Position numbers and translations under genes: made by a program. Of a stretch of 34,499 nucleotides of DNA, positions 18,360 through 26,216 are shown piece after piece (position 1 is the stretch's first letter; every line of letters starts with the position of its first letter). The notes under the pieces were generated by a model, which saw nothing but the letters and a program-made list of their open reading frames with translations, was not told the origin of the DNA and searched no databases. Source of the stretch: Candidatus Gastranaerophilales bacterium (lineage in GTDB: Bacteria; Cyanobacteriota; Vampirovibrionia; Gastranaerophilales; Gastranaerophilaceae); the NCBI GenBank assembly GCA_016280955.1, contig JAEEHV010000039.1, positions 1-34,499 of the forward strand, in the 5' to 3' direction.

Positions 18360-19052
18360 ATGAGTAAAAAGCGTTTAATAAAAGCAACGAGCCTTATTGA
18401 TAGGTTAGTTCAAAAATATTTTCAAAATAAAGGAGATTTTATTATGAACGGTGATTTTATAATTACTGCGTGTAACGGTGAGCCAGCGCGAATTACGGCA
18501 GAAATCAACGGAATTACAAAAGATATATCGGTAGATAATTTTGTCAATGATATTCTTACAACAGCAATCAAACAAGGTGATTACTGTGTAGCTTCTACGG
18601 CTATTCCATCTTATTTTGGAGTACCTAATTTCGTAGCAAAAGAAATTATCCCCGAAGTCACCGATGTTGAGGTTATCAACGACTGTGTAACTATCTTGAC
18701 ATTCGCTGACGGTACGAAAGAAAAGGCTGTCCTCGATAAACAAGACACATTTAATCTTGAACAGGGAATTTCAATTTGCCTGACAAAGAAACTCATGTCA
18801 CAGCTTACTTTTGGCAACGGCAATAAGACCTATAACAAGCTGATTAAAAGCACAATTAAAAAGTATTTTGCCAAGTTGGACACTATCGAGGAACAAAAGA
18901 AAACCGAGGAACAAAAGAAAAAGAAATACGCTAAAATTGCTGCAAAGAAAGCAAAGCGCAAGGAAAAGCAGAAAGAAGCGAGAATCAACGAACAAGCGGA
19001 GGCATATCGTCGCGCATTACAATCTATAAGCACTTCAAATTCTGTGGAATGA
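18360..19052 (+). CDS. Hypothetical protein with basic coiled-coil tail, 230 aa
   Basis: The ATG at 18360 has GAGG nine bases upstream; an earlier in-frame start lies inside tRNA-Pro and is rejected. The central region (DVEVINDCVTILTFADGTKEKAV, then DTFNLEQGISICLTKKLM, then GNKTYNKLIKSTI) is a divergent copy of a domain common in Firmicutes phage proteins (x-FxDGTK-x-x-V, D-x-F-x-x-E-G-x-x-x-A-I-x-KK, N-x-Y-x-x-x-I). The last ~65 residues form a highly charged Lys/Glu helix. Function is not known to me. It is followed by a strong hairpin terminator. Confidence 0.65.
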   Translation: MSKKRLIKATSLIDRLVQKYFQNKGDFIMNGDFIITACNGEPARITAEINGITKDISVDNFVNDILTTAIKQGDYCVASTAIPSYFGVPNFVAKEIIPEVTDVEVINDCVTILTFADGTKEKAVLDKQDTFNLEQGISICLTKKLMSQLTFGNGNKTYNKLIKSTIKKYFAKLDTIEEQKKTEEQKKKKYAKIAAKKAKRKEKQKEARINEQAEAYRRALQSISTSNSVE

Positions 19053-19073
19053 AAATGCTGAATGTTGCGGAAT

Positions 19074-19098
19074 AAGGGGAGTGTCAATCACTTCCCTT
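19074..19098 (+). terminator. Rho-independent terminator after the tRNA region
   Basis: AAGGGGAGTG (19074-19083) pairs with CACTTCCCTT (19089-19098), ten pairs with one G-U and a five-base loop TCAAT, followed by TATTTACTTT. It closes the unit that begins with the tRNAs. Confidence 0.7.
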
Positions 19099-19118
19099 TA
19101 TTTACTTTGGAGGGTAAT

Positions 19119-19232
19119 ATGGCAAATATACTTTTAATAATTGTAGCTGTTGTGGCAAGTGCTTATGTGGTTTGGGCTTTAGTTACAGAAAAACCGCCCG
19201 AAGAAACAGACGAAAGCGGTGATAAAGATTAG
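19119..19232 (+). CDS. Single-span membrane micro-protein, 37 aa
   Basis: ATG at 19119 with GGAGG seven bases upstream. It encodes MANILLIIVAVVASAYVVWA, a single membrane segment, then a hydrophilic Glu/Asp-rich tail (PPEETDESGDKD). Its end overlaps the phosphoesterase gene by 14 bases. A similar micro-protein precedes the second phosphoesterase at 25369-25512, so the pairing of a one-span protein with a phosphoesterase is repeated. Confidence 0.6.
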   Translation: MANILLIIVAVVASAYVVWALVTEKPPEETDESGDKD

Positions 19233-19998
19233 CTATATTTATTTAACAGGCGACACACACGCAAAGTTTAATAGATTCACAACTGATAATTTCCCAGAAC
19301 AGAAGAATTTAACTAAAGATGATTACGTTATTATCTGTGGTGATTTCGGCGGTGTTTGGAATTATCTTGGCGAAACTAACGAAGAAAAGTATTGGCTTGA
19401 TTGGTTAAACAAAAAGCCATTTACAACATTATTTGTGGATGGAAACCACGAGAACTTTGAAAGGCTAAATAAATATCCACGTATGAAATATCACGGTGGT
19501 ATGGTACATAGAATCCGTGATAGCGTTTTACATTTAATGCGCGGGTATGTGTTTGATTTTGACGGCAAAAAATTCTTTACTTTTGGTGGAGCTAAAAGCC
19601 ACGATATTCAAGACGGAATTTTAGACCCAAAAGATTATCCAACACTTTCAGAGTTGGTTAAGGTCTATAATATAAGAACGAGATTTGGTGAAATGTTAAG
19701 AATCAAAGGTATTTCGTGGTGGAAAGAAGAATTACCGACGAAGGCAGAAATGGACAGAGGTATTAGGAATCTTGAAAAAGTTAATTGGAAAGTTGACTAT
19801 GTGATTTCACATTGCGCTCCATTGTCTATTAGCTCAAAGATGTACTCTGATGATTCAGACAAGCTAACGGTTTACTTTGATGATTTGATTAAACGCGGTT
19901 TGCTCTTTAGAGATTGGTACTTCGGGCATTACCACAACAACAGAACTTTTGATTATAAATATCATATGATTTTTCAGGATATTGAAAGGTTATTATAA
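19219..19998 (+). CDS. Calcineurin-like metallophosphoesterase
   Basis: A 259-residue enzyme of the dinuclear-metal phosphoesterase family. Motifs in order: GDTHAKF (Asp12, His14), ICGDFGG near residue 40, VDGNHENF near 74, VISHCAP near 193 and FGHYHNN near 234. These supply the full set of metal ligands, so the protein is probably active. The substrate cannot be told; family members hydrolyse phosphomonoesters, diesters or nucleotides. The start is a GTG inside the preceding micro-gene, so translation is probably coupled. A phage role in RNA end processing or nucleotide-signal hydrolysis is possible. Confidence 0.85.
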   Translation: MIKISYIYLTGDTHAKFNRFTTDNFPEQKNLTKDDYVIICGDFGGVWNYLGETNEEKYWLDWLNKKPFTTLFVDGNHENFERLNKYPRMKYHGGMVHRIRDSVLHLMRGYVFDFDGKKFFTFGGAKSHDIQDGILDPKDYPTLSELVKVYNIRTRFGEMLRIKGISWWKEELPTKAEMDRGIRNLEKVNWKVDYVISHCAPLSISSKMYSDDSDKLTVYFDDLIKRGLLFRDWYFGHYHNNRTFDYKYHMIFQDIERLL

Positions 19999-20252
19999 TG
20001 TTGGTATTTTTGACAATGTTAGGAATGAGAATGTTGGAAAATGAAAAATATAAAAATTTGATGGTTAATGATGGAATTGTAATCACCATTGGAAATAAAG
20101 CCTTGTTTGTAAACGGAGAGAGATTTCCTTTACCGAACGGAAAATGCTCGTCAAGCACAATAATTAATAATCACATATTCATTGACGGGTATGAGTTGAA
20201 AAATGGCAAATGGAAGAAAACACCAAGAGCAATTTTTCATAAATATTTTTGA
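19998..20252 (+). CDS. Small phage protein, 84 aa
   Basis: Starts by TAATG overlap with the phosphoesterase stop. The order VITIGNKALFVNGERFPLP, IINNHIFIDGYELKNGKWK and a final hydrophobic FHKYF resembles a family I recall from Clostridial phages (INGK-x-x-P-x-P-x-G-x-x-x-x-x-x-I-x-NN-x-(V/I)-x-(I/V)-DGYE-(F/L)-KNGKWK), where it is unnamed. It appears to be a small beta-rich domain with a C-terminal hydrophobic tail. Confidence 0.65.
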   Translation: MLVFLTMLGMRMLENEKYKNLMVNDGIVITIGNKALFVNGERFPLPNGKCSSSTIINNHIFIDGYELKNGKWKKTPRAIFHKYF

Positions 20253-20262
20253 GAGGTATTCA

Positions 20263-20589
20263 ATGGCAAGTAAACTAAAAATTGGTTATATTGCAAAATA
20301 TGATTTGGATTTAAACCCACACTTGAAAGGAAGGTTTGAGTTCAAGGAAGCAACTTATACGCGAAAAATTAATTCTCGCGGTGATAAGATTTATTCAAAA
20401 TTATTAGCTTATCCATTCGATTATGAAGAAGTAGCGGATAATGCCAATATAATGAAGAAAAACGACAGTATAATTCTTGTGCGAGAACCGTTCTTACTTG
20501 ATGATGAATTGAGAGAAAAGGTCACGAAATGGGTTGAATGGGCAAATCAAGCAGACCCGAAAGAATATGACCCGTGGGCGCAAATTTAG
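20263..20589 (+). CDS. Hypothetical protein, 108 aa
   Basis: The ATG at 20263 has GAGAGG upstream; an earlier in-frame start lies inside the previous gene and lacks a ribosome site. The protein begins MASKLKIGYIAKYDLDLNP, is acidic toward the end (EWANQADPKEYDPWAQI) and has no membrane segment. No family is recognised. Confidence 0.6.
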   Translation: MASKLKIGYIAKYDLDLNPHLKGRFEFKEATYTRKINSRGDKIYSKLLAYPFDYEEVADNANIMKKNDSIILVREPFLLDDELREKVTKWVEWANQADPKEYDPWAQI

Positions 20590-20601
20590 AGATGGATAAT
20601 T

Positions 20602-20799
20602 ATGTTACAAGTTGAAATGATAGATGAATGTCACTTCCCTGGCACATTACAAATTCATATTAACAACAAGATAAGAGAATTACATAAAAGCGGCTGTGAA
20701 GTTATTGACGTAAAATATTCATTTATTGGTGATGAAACCCAACAATACTTTACTTATACCGCAATGATTGTTTACAAAACACGAAATTCTGAACAGTGA
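20602..20799 (+). CDS. Cse60-like small protein, paralogue of 10639-10830
   Basis: A 65-residue protein with the pattern MLQVEMIDE..., a helix with INNKIREL, VIDVKYSFIG and a final TYTAMIVYKTRNSEQ. This matches the small Cse60 sporulation-protein family better than the copy in the TNSSSSSF array. The Cse60 family is known from Bacillus mother-cell expression; phage copies have no known function. It is the last gene before two weak hairpins. Confidence 0.65.
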   Translation: MLQVEMIDECHFPGTLQIHINNKIRELHKSGCEVIDVKYSFIGDETQQYFTYTAMIVYKTRNSEQ

Positions 20800-20860
20800 C
20801 AATAAAATTACTGTTTTATCGTCAAATTTTAAGAAGTAAACCTCGATACTATCGAAGTTT
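20797..20860 (+). terminator. Two AT-rich hairpins after the Cse60-like gene
   Basis: ATAAAA/TTTTAT with GAC/GTC at its base (about 20797-20822) is followed by AAAC-C-TCGAT with ATCGA-A-GTTT (20838-20860). No strong T-run follows. They may reduce read-through into the gene at 20907. Confidence 0.35.
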
Positions 20861-20906
20861 AGATTTTACAATTTAACTTTACAAAATGCAGATTTGGGGG
20901 AAAATT

Positions 20907-21206
20907 ATGCTTCATACGTTAAATAAGGCTTGGGCTAAGATTTTGGCTCGGCGTGTTAATGACCATATATTGTTTGTTTATACTACTCTGCAAGAGCAGG
21001 ATATGCTTATTGATGTATTCAATGAAGTAGACAAAGAACTTGGAGATTTGTGTTTTATGTGGGTAATTAATGAGGACGATATTAGGGAAATAATGAATGA
21101 CGGTATTGATGTTTCAATGTATGATGATATTTTAGTATCTCACAACATTCACGATTGTATGTTGCTCGACTATCTTGGAAGGCATTGTAGAAGGAAGTGT
21201 TGTTAA
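20907..21206 (+). CDS. Hypothetical protein, 99 aa
   Basis: The ATG at 20907 has GGGGGA upstream; the ATG at 20886 precedes that site. The protein starts MLHTLNKAWAKILARR, has an acidic middle (NEDDIREIMNDGIDVSMYDD) and ends with a basic Cys-rich GRHCRRKCC. No motif is recognised. Its stop overlaps the next start (TAATG). Confidence 0.55.
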   Translation: MLHTLNKAWAKILARRVNDHILFVYTTLQEQDMLIDVFNEVDKELGDLCFMWVINEDDIREIMNDGIDVSMYDDILVSHNIHDCMLLDYLGRHCRRKCC

Positions 21207-21463
21207 TGCGGAATAAACCAGAAGATTTGTTATGGTCTTTGAAAATGATTAAAAGGGCTTCTGAATCACATAGAGGTTGTATAATTCATAAAACTGGCGG
21301 CTTTATAGCTGACGGACAAGTTGATGATTTAATTGAATTAGTTGAACAACAATTCGGTAAAAGCGATATAACAGAAAGGGTAAACAAAGCAATCAGTAAA
21401 GAACAAAAACCAGTTTGGTTTCAAAAATATTGGAGTGAAAAAGGCTTAAAGAAAAACGAATAA
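21206..21463 (+). CDS. Hypothetical protein, 85 aa
   Basis: Starts at the ATG at 21206, overlapping the previous stop by one base, with GGAAG upstream. The protein is soluble, with helix MRNKPEDLLWSLKMIKRASE and another near VDDLIELVEQQFG, then a basic C-terminus (WSEKGLKKNE). No family is recognised. Confidence 0.55.
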   Translation: MRNKPEDLLWSLKMIKRASESHRGCIIHKTGGFIADGQVDDLIELVEQQFGKSDITERVNKAISKEQKPVWFQKYWSEKGLKKNE

Positions 21464-21475
21464 AGGGGAAATTAT

Positions 21476-22255
21476 TTGAGGATAACTATAGCGAAAATAA
21501 TAATATGTGCAATTTTAGTTGTAACAATAGCAGGAACGGCAATGATAACAATGCCTAATCACGATTTGGTGAATCATAATTCAATGAAGCAAGATTCAGT
21601 AAAATCAACTATTGATGAAGCAACTAAAAGCGAAGCAACTTCAACGGCTATTACCACGCAGCCGACCTCAAAAGTGTCAAACAAAACACCTCAAAATACT
21701 CAACCGACAACAGAAAAGGTTATTGAAAAGCCAACGGAAAGCTCTAATAGTATCGTTGAAACGTCAGAAGATAATGATAATTATGTTGAGAAATCGGAAA
21801 ATGAACAACCCGAAGAACCCGAAAACGATAATGATTCAGATTCTAATGAGGAAGATACATATTATGATACGCTTTTAGATATTGACAATCCTGATTCTGA
21901 CTATTCACCGAAAGCAATAGATATTTCTGACGGAGAACGTGAAGAAATTGCAAGAATTGTAATGGGTGAATTTGGCGGTGGAGGTTTCACAGGTTGCGCT
22001 TTACTTGCACAATGTATTCGTGACGCTATGGCTCAATATGGATATAACGGTTATGAAATACGCTCGGCAATGCAATACTATGGATATAATTCAAATCCAA
22101 GTAGCACCGCTTATGAAGCTGTAGACTGGATTTTTGTGGGAAATGCTGCTGTTCAGCATAGGATTTTGGTGATGAACAATTCCTCTGGCGGTTGGCACGG
22201 AACACAGAATTTTGTAGTACATTATCAGGGCGTATGGTTTTATGATTTATGGTGA
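21476..22255 (+). CDS. Secreted or anchored SleB-like cell wall hydrolase
   Basis: A 259-residue protein from a TTG with AAAGGGGA upstream. Residues 1-26 are an N-terminal signal or anchor segment. Residues 30-150 form a low-complexity Thr/Ser/Pro/Glu/Asp linker. The C-terminal domain begins SDGEREEIARIVMGEFGG and includes GCALLAQCIRDAM and a final (D/N)-x-x-WHGTQNFVVHYQGVWFYDLW. This matches the SleB/cell-wall-hydrolase fold in outline, with the Glu of the MGEFGG segment as the probable catalytic acid. It would cut peptidoglycan outside the membrane. In a phage this could aid lysis or superinfection functions. Confidence 0.75.
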   Translation: MRITIAKIIICAILVVTIAGTAMITMPNHDLVNHNSMKQDSVKSTIDEATKSEATSTAITTQPTSKVSNKTPQNTQPTTEKVIEKPTESSNSIVETSEDNDNYVEKSENEQPEEPENDNDSDSNEEDTYYDTLLDIDNPDSDYSPKAIDISDGEREEIARIVMGEFGGGGFTGCALLAQCIRDAMAQYGYNGYEIRSAMQYYGYNSNPSSTAYEAVDWIFVGNAAVQHRILVMNNSSGGWHGTQNFVVHYQGVWFYDLW

Positions 22256-22260
22256 CAATT

Positions 22261-22860
22261 ATGATTAAGGTATATAAAAAGATATGCGCAGTATATTGCG
22301 ATTCTAAAGAAACGAATTTAAAAAAATCAAATATTATAATTTCTGATGAAAAATTGATTCCAACAAAACCAAGAAAATCAACATTCGGCGACGTTGATTT
22401 ATTTGAAAAATCACTAATTGATTTATTTTCTGATGTTAGCGATATTAGTTTTCTATCTAATAAAATTGAAACACTGAAAAAATTATTCTCGCAATGTGAC
22501 ATTTGGATTGAAATAAGATATGAAGAATTAGACGAGTGTTCGGGCTATTCCATAAATGATATTTTGAATTACCCAAATCATAAGGTTGCGTTAGAGTTTT
22601 TAGAGCAATTTAGAAATAATCAGCAACCAAAAGAAGAACTCAATAATGGATTTAATTTTAATTTATCTGACAACCAATTAAAAAAGTATAAGTCTTGGCG
22701 TAAAACACATAATTGTCATATTCGGAATCAATATGGTTTGAGATATGCTGGAGCTGTTGGCGGTGCAGACACATTTCATATCACGGGAACAGGAATAGGT
22801 TATATTGTTGAAGTTGAATGTTGTTGTGGCGCGGTATTGGATTTGACGGAGGATTTTTAA
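22261..22860 (+). CDS. Hypothetical protein, 199 aa
   Basis: Start uncertain: ATG at 22261 (preceded by GGTGA) or 22249, which overlaps the hydrolase end. The protein is soluble with an acidic helical middle (FEKSLIDLFSDVSDISFLSNK) and ends with a Gly-rich segment YAGAVGGADTFHITGTGIGYIVEVECCCGAVLDLT, which looks like the C-terminal zinc- or nucleotide-related loop of an unidentified family. I do not recognise it. Confidence 0.55.
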   Translation: MIKVYKKICAVYCDSKETNLKKSNIIISDEKLIPTKPRKSTFGDVDLFEKSLIDLFSDVSDISFLSNKIETLKKLFSQCDIWIEIRYEELDECSGYSINDILNYPNHKVALEFLEQFRNNQQPKEELNNGFNFNLSDNQLKKYKSWRKTHNCHIRNQYGLRYAGAVGGADTFHITGTGIGYIVEVECCCGAVLDLTEDF

Positions 22861-23144
22861 TGAAAAAGATTATTGTTTTAGTTTTATCATTGATTATGTG
22901 CGCCTTTGTTTTTACTGGTTGTGGAGGCACAAAAGAAAATAGTAGATTTGTTATTATTGATTCTGATGTAGAATCAGAAGATAGAATATCGAGCGCATTG
23001 TATGCAGATAAACAGACTAATGTTGTATATTGGTTTACTAAAAGTGGCTACGGTCAAACTATGACGGTTTTATTAAATTCTGATGGCACTCCAGTTTTAT
23101 ATGATTTTGAAAAAGAGATAATTATAGAGAAGGACAGAAAATAA
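22860..23144 (+). CDS. Lipoprotein, DUF6440-like
   Basis: The ATG at 22860 overlaps the previous stop (TAATG) and has GGAGG upstream. The protein begins with a lipoprotein signal: basic MKK, a hydrophobic core and the lipobox FTGC with Cys21. The mature part has NVVYWFTKSGYGQTMTVLLNSDGTPVLYD, a pattern resembling DUF6440 (TGV-x-Y-x-x-x-x-GY-x-x-GxTxLLNxDGxP). It would be anchored to the outer face of the host membrane. Phage lipoproteins of this size often block superinfection, which is one possible role. Confidence 0.7.
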   Translation: MKKIIVLVLSLIMCAFVFTGCGGTKENSRFVIIDSDVESEDRISSALYADKQTNVVYWFTKSGYGQTMTVLLNSDGTPVLYDFEKEIIIEKDRK

Positions 23145-23242
23145 TGCTAATTGTTAATAACAATTCTGTTAGTGCAAGCGTCCTTATTAATGTAAAGATT
23201 ATGCTTGACAGATTTACGGAATCGACTAAACAAAACAATTAA
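23144..23242 (+). CDS. Possible micro-protein, 32 aa
   Basis: An ATG at 23144 overlaps the lipoprotein stop (TAATG) and opens a 32-codon frame MLIVNNNSVSASVLINVKIM... ending TESTKQNN. A weak GGAC lies upstream. Stop-start coupling is the main support; no similarity is recognised. Confidence 0.35.
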   Translation: MLIVNNNSVSASVLINVKIMLDRFTESTKQNN

Positions 23243-23255
23243 GAGGAGTATTTTA

Positions 23256-24086
23256 ATGTATATGCCTTATCGCCCGAATTGGGCTTTTGAAGAAGCAACT
23301 GGCAGAACAAAAGAGGAAAACGCTCAACTTCTTTTGAAGAAAGCTGCAACGAATCGAAATCTGCCCATTGGAACTATTGCGTATTATATTGAAAAACACG
23401 GTGATAGTGATTGGCGAATTAGTTGGGGTAAAATTATAGACCACTATCCATCTGTTGTGGTTTTAGAATTGTACGATAGATTTGATACAAGACAGGTAAA
23501 TGGAATACCTTTTGATGATTTTCCGTGGCGTACACCGTTTAAGAAATTGCCTAAAGGTTGGTCTTACGATACTAAATTATATGAAATAACCTATGCGGAA
23601 TATCCAAAAGAAATTAAAAACGAAATGAATAGTCTTAATTTTTCAAATCCGCAGGATATTCAAAAAGCAATAGATAAGAGATATATTGTTCCAAGAAGTG
23701 AAATCGACTATTCACACATAGAAGTGGAATTTAAGACAAACGAAGGCTATCGTTTATATAAAACCACATATCGTGACGATTATCACCCTGCAACAACCAC
23801 AGAAAATATTTGGGAAATATTCACTGATTATGCTGACGCACAGAAATATTGCGATGAACATTATGCGGAAATAAAAATTGAAGCAAATATGACCGATTAT
23901 GAGTGGTCTGTATATCAAATTGACCGCACACTTTCGACTTGTTTATATGATGAAACAAGAAGAATGGCAGCTCGTAAGATTCTTCTCGAAATGGATAGAA
24001 TAGAAGATATTGAAACGAAATCTTCCTTTGGTGGAATCCAATGGAGATATTGTAACAAAGTACGTTGGAATGATATAAATGTTTGA
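23256..24086 (+). CDS. Conserved Clostridial phage protein, 276 aa
   Basis: Uses the ATG at 23256, with AGAGGAG upstream. I recognise the arrangement from uncharacterised Firmicutes and phage proteins: AYYIEKHG-D-DWRI, VLELYD, NGIPFDDF, LPKGWSYDTKL-EITY, PQDIQKAID, DYEWSVYQIDRTL and a C-terminal DRIEDIETK...GGIQW-YC-x-K-RWNDI. It is soluble and seems to contain several small domains. No catalytic motif is identified. The family has no name that I know. Confidence 0.7.
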   Translation: MYMPYRPNWAFEEATGRTKEENAQLLLKKAATNRNLPIGTIAYYIEKHGDSDWRISWGKIIDHYPSVVVLELYDRFDTRQVNGIPFDDFPWRTPFKKLPKGWSYDTKLYEITYAEYPKEIKNEMNSLNFSNPQDIQKAIDKRYIVPRSEIDYSHIEVEFKTNEGYRLYKTTYRDDYHPATTTENIWEIFTDYADAQKYCDEHYAEIKIEANMTDYEWSVYQIDRTLSTCLYDETRRMAARKILLEMDRIEDIETKSSFGGIQWRYCNKVRWNDINV

Positions 24087-24115
24087 TAATAAAAAGTTGG
24101 AAAAGAGGATGTAAT

Positions 24116-24406
24116 ATGGCTAAATATTTTGAAACTGATAATTTTGTAGATTTTATTAAATCTATACTTGTAGAATATGTAAATAATCATTGTGATAAAA
24201 CCGATAATGTGGAAATCACAAAGGATGATGTGTACATCGTTTGGTATTCAAAAGTGTTACAAAACAATAAGGCACTTGCAAGCACAACACTCCCCGATGG
24301 AATGTATTATGAAATTACTTTTAATGGCGATAAAAACCAGTGTTATATTGATGTATATAAAAAGTGGGAGAATATTTGTATTGAAGATGTGCAAGACGAA
24401 GAGTGA
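24116..24406 (+). CDS. DUF6275-like protein
   Basis: Uses the ATG at 24116, with GAGGATG upstream. The sequence DVYIVWYSKVLQNNKALAS-TLPDGMYYEITFNGDK with an ending KKWEN matches what I recall of DUF6275 (V-(W/F)-x-(C/S)-K-x-LQN-KALL-T-x-x-DGMYYE-T-NGDK-E-Y-D-Y-KW-N). The protein is 96 residues, probably full length. Function is unknown. Such genes are common in Clostridial phages. Confidence 0.7.
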   Translation: MAKYFETDNFVDFIKSILVEYVNNHCDKTDNVEITKDDVYIVWYSKVLQNNKALASTTLPDGMYYEITFNGDKNQCYIDVYKKWENICIEDVQDEE

Positions 24407-24424
24407 AGGAGTTAAATAACGGGT

Positions 24425-25366
24425 ATGATTTGTTTTTATCACGCTGACAATGACGGTAAATGCGCAGGATTTTGGGTTAAAAAGTTAGGAAAACGCGACA
24501 ACTTTGAGGATAGCTTTATTAAAATCAATTACGATATAGATTTTCCATTCGAGAAGATACACAAAAATGAAGTAGTTTACATTGTTGATTACTCAATCCA
24601 AACGGATGAAATGGATAGGCTTCTTGAAATTACGCCAAATGTTATTTGGATAGACCACCATAAATCATCTATTGAAAAATATGCGAATTATGATAAGAAG
24701 ATTGAGGGTCTACGTTATGACGGAATCGCTGGTTGTATGCTTACCTATATTTATCTTGGTTGTATGTGTCATTGCGATACAAAAGAAGTTATAAGCGAGT
24801 TTGACCCACAAGACGCTGATTCTGCTCCATTGTTTACCAAATTAATAGCTGATTATGACGTTTGGACATTTGAATATGGTGATTATACAAGGCGTTTTGA
24901 AAAAGGATTTACAATTTATCCACACGAGCCAACCGATACAATATGGGAAGAACTTTTAAGCGAGGAAGATTGGTATATTCTTGTAAACGAAACTACTGAC
25001 TCTGCCGACAAAGATATTATGGATATGCCATTGTTATATTCCATTTGTCAAAGTGGCAATAATATTATTGAGCACCGAAAAAGTCTAATGAAAACTATTT
25101 GTGATAAAAAAGGGTTTGAAACCAATCTTGATGGTTATAAATGTTTTGCAGTTAATATGCCTTTAATGTCAAGTGATGATTTTATTATTAGCAATGCAAA
25201 GATATATGATTTGCTTATTAGTTTTTCATTCAATGGTAAATTATGGAGTTATTCCATTCGTTCTGAAACCGTTGATTGTTCGGAACTTGCGGCAAAATAT
25301 GGTGGTGGCGGTCATAAAGGAGCGGCTGGATTTGTTCTTGATTCTTTGATTTTAGAGGAGAAATAA
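24425..25366 (+). CDS. DHH-family phosphoesterase
   Basis: A 313-residue enzyme with HADNDG at residues 6-11, VDYS near 51, IDHHKS near 77 (the DHH motif) and a C-terminal DHHA1-type GGGGHKGAAGF. All metal ligands seem present. Relatives include nanoRNases, oligoribonucleases and cyclic-dinucleotide phosphodiesterases. A phage enzyme of this type may degrade small RNAs for nucleotide recovery, or cyclic-nucleotide signals used by host defence; that choice cannot be made from sequence. AAGGAG precedes the ATG. It is the largest soluble enzyme in this operon apart from the phosphoesterases. Confidence 0.85.
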   Translation: MICFYHADNDGKCAGFWVKKLGKRDNFEDSFIKINYDIDFPFEKIHKNEVVYIVDYSIQTDEMDRLLEITPNVIWIDHHKSSIEKYANYDKKIEGLRYDGIAGCMLTYIYLGCMCHCDTKEVISEFDPQDADSAPLFTKLIADYDVWTFEYGDYTRRFEKGFTIYPHEPTDTIWEELLSEEDWYILVNETTDSADKDIMDMPLLYSICQSGNNIIEHRKSLMKTICDKKGFETNLDGYKCFAVNMPLMSSDDFIISNAKIYDLLISFSFNGKLWSYSIRSETVDCSELAAKYGGGGHKGAAGFVLDSLILEEK

Positions 25367-25368
25367 TT

Positions 25369-25512
25369 ATGCTGTTAGGTATTATTATTGGTATATTTAT
25401 AGGTGGATTTATCGGCGTTTCTTCAATGTGTTTAATGTTCTATTCAAGCAGCAGCGATAAACACATTGAGCCACCTACGGAAAGCAACACGGAAACAGGT
25501 GAAAATGAATGA
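25369..25512 (+). CDS. Single-span membrane micro-protein, 47 aa
   Basis: ATG at 25369 with GAGGAG eight bases upstream. It encodes MLLGIIIGIFIGGFIGVSSM, one membrane segment, and a polar tail (SSSDKHIEPPTESNTE). It overlaps the phosphoesterase gene by four bases (ATGA), the same layout as the micro-protein and phosphoesterase pair at 19119-19998. Confidence 0.6.
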   Translation: MLLGIIIGIFIGGFIGVSSMCLMFYSSSSDKHIEPPTESNTETGENE

Positions 25513-26216
25513 ATTTTTATATTGCAGACCTCCATTTAGGGCATAAAAATTGTCTTGCATTTGACAACAGACCGTATATTACAGTTGAGCAACACGATAA
25601 CGCTTTAATCAAGAATTGGAATAATGCTGTTGGTTACTATGATGATGTTTGGATTCTCGGTGATTTCAGTTGGCACAACACTACGAAAACACTTGACATA
25701 TTCAGACAGCTAAACGGTATTAAGCATTTGTGTGTTGGAAATCACGACCATAAATTATTACGGAACAAAGATATTCGCAATTTGTTTGTTGAAATAGTTG
25801 AATATAAAGAAATCAAGGATAATAACCAAGATGTTGTTCTTTGCCATTACCCTATTCCCTGTTTTAATAGACATTATTATGGTGCGTATCATTTCTACGG
25901 TCACGTTCATAATTCATTTGAATGGAATCTAATGGAGCGTATGAAATATGAAATGGTAGAGCTGTTTGATAAGCCGTGTAATATGTTTAATGTTGGTTGT
26001 ATGATTTCATATATGGATTTCACACCGAGGACTTTTGAACAAATCATAGATTCAAATGTAGGGCTTACAGAAAGACTAAATGACGAATATCTAATTAGTT
26101 GGATTTCAAAAATGCGTCCATTATCCAAAGTAGAAAACGAGAAGAAAGCAGAAATGTATCGTGAAATGTCAACTAAAATTGAAGGTGAAAGTTTTGAGCA
26201 AAGTAAGGTTAATTGA
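25509..26216 (+). CDS. Second calcineurin-like metallophosphoesterase
   Basis: A 235-residue enzyme with IADLHLGHKN at residues 5-14, ILGDFSWHN near 49, CVGNHDHK near 77, LCHYPIP near 116 and FYGHVHNS near 133. The metal ligands are complete. It is distinct in sequence from the phosphoesterase at 19219, resembling bacterial and phage GDP/UDP-type hydrolases and RNA-related phosphoesterases in outline. The C-terminal 40 residues form an acidic helix. ATGA coupling to the micro-protein suggests co-regulation. Confidence 0.85.
   Translation: MNFYIADLHLGHKNCLAFDNRPYITVEQHDNALIKNWNNAVGYYDDVWILGDFSWHNTTKTLDIFRQLNGIKHLCVGNHDHKLLRNKDIRNLFVEIVEYKEIKDNNQDVVLCHYPIPCFNRHYYGAYHFYGHVHNSFEWNLMERMKYEMVELFDKPCNMFNVGCMISYMDFTPRTFEQIIDSNVGLTERLNDEYLISWISKMRPLSKVENEKKAEMYREMSTKIEGESFEQSKVN

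Noticed and set aside
18405-19087. Several overlapping minus-strand frames
   Set aside because: They are mirror images of the Lys/Glu-rich gene at 18360-19052; Phe/Leu-rich composition is typical of antisense to such a gene.
22026-22502. 158-codon minus-strand frame
   Set aside because: It is antisense to the SleB-like hydrolase and the following gene, and every supported gene in the window is on the + strand.
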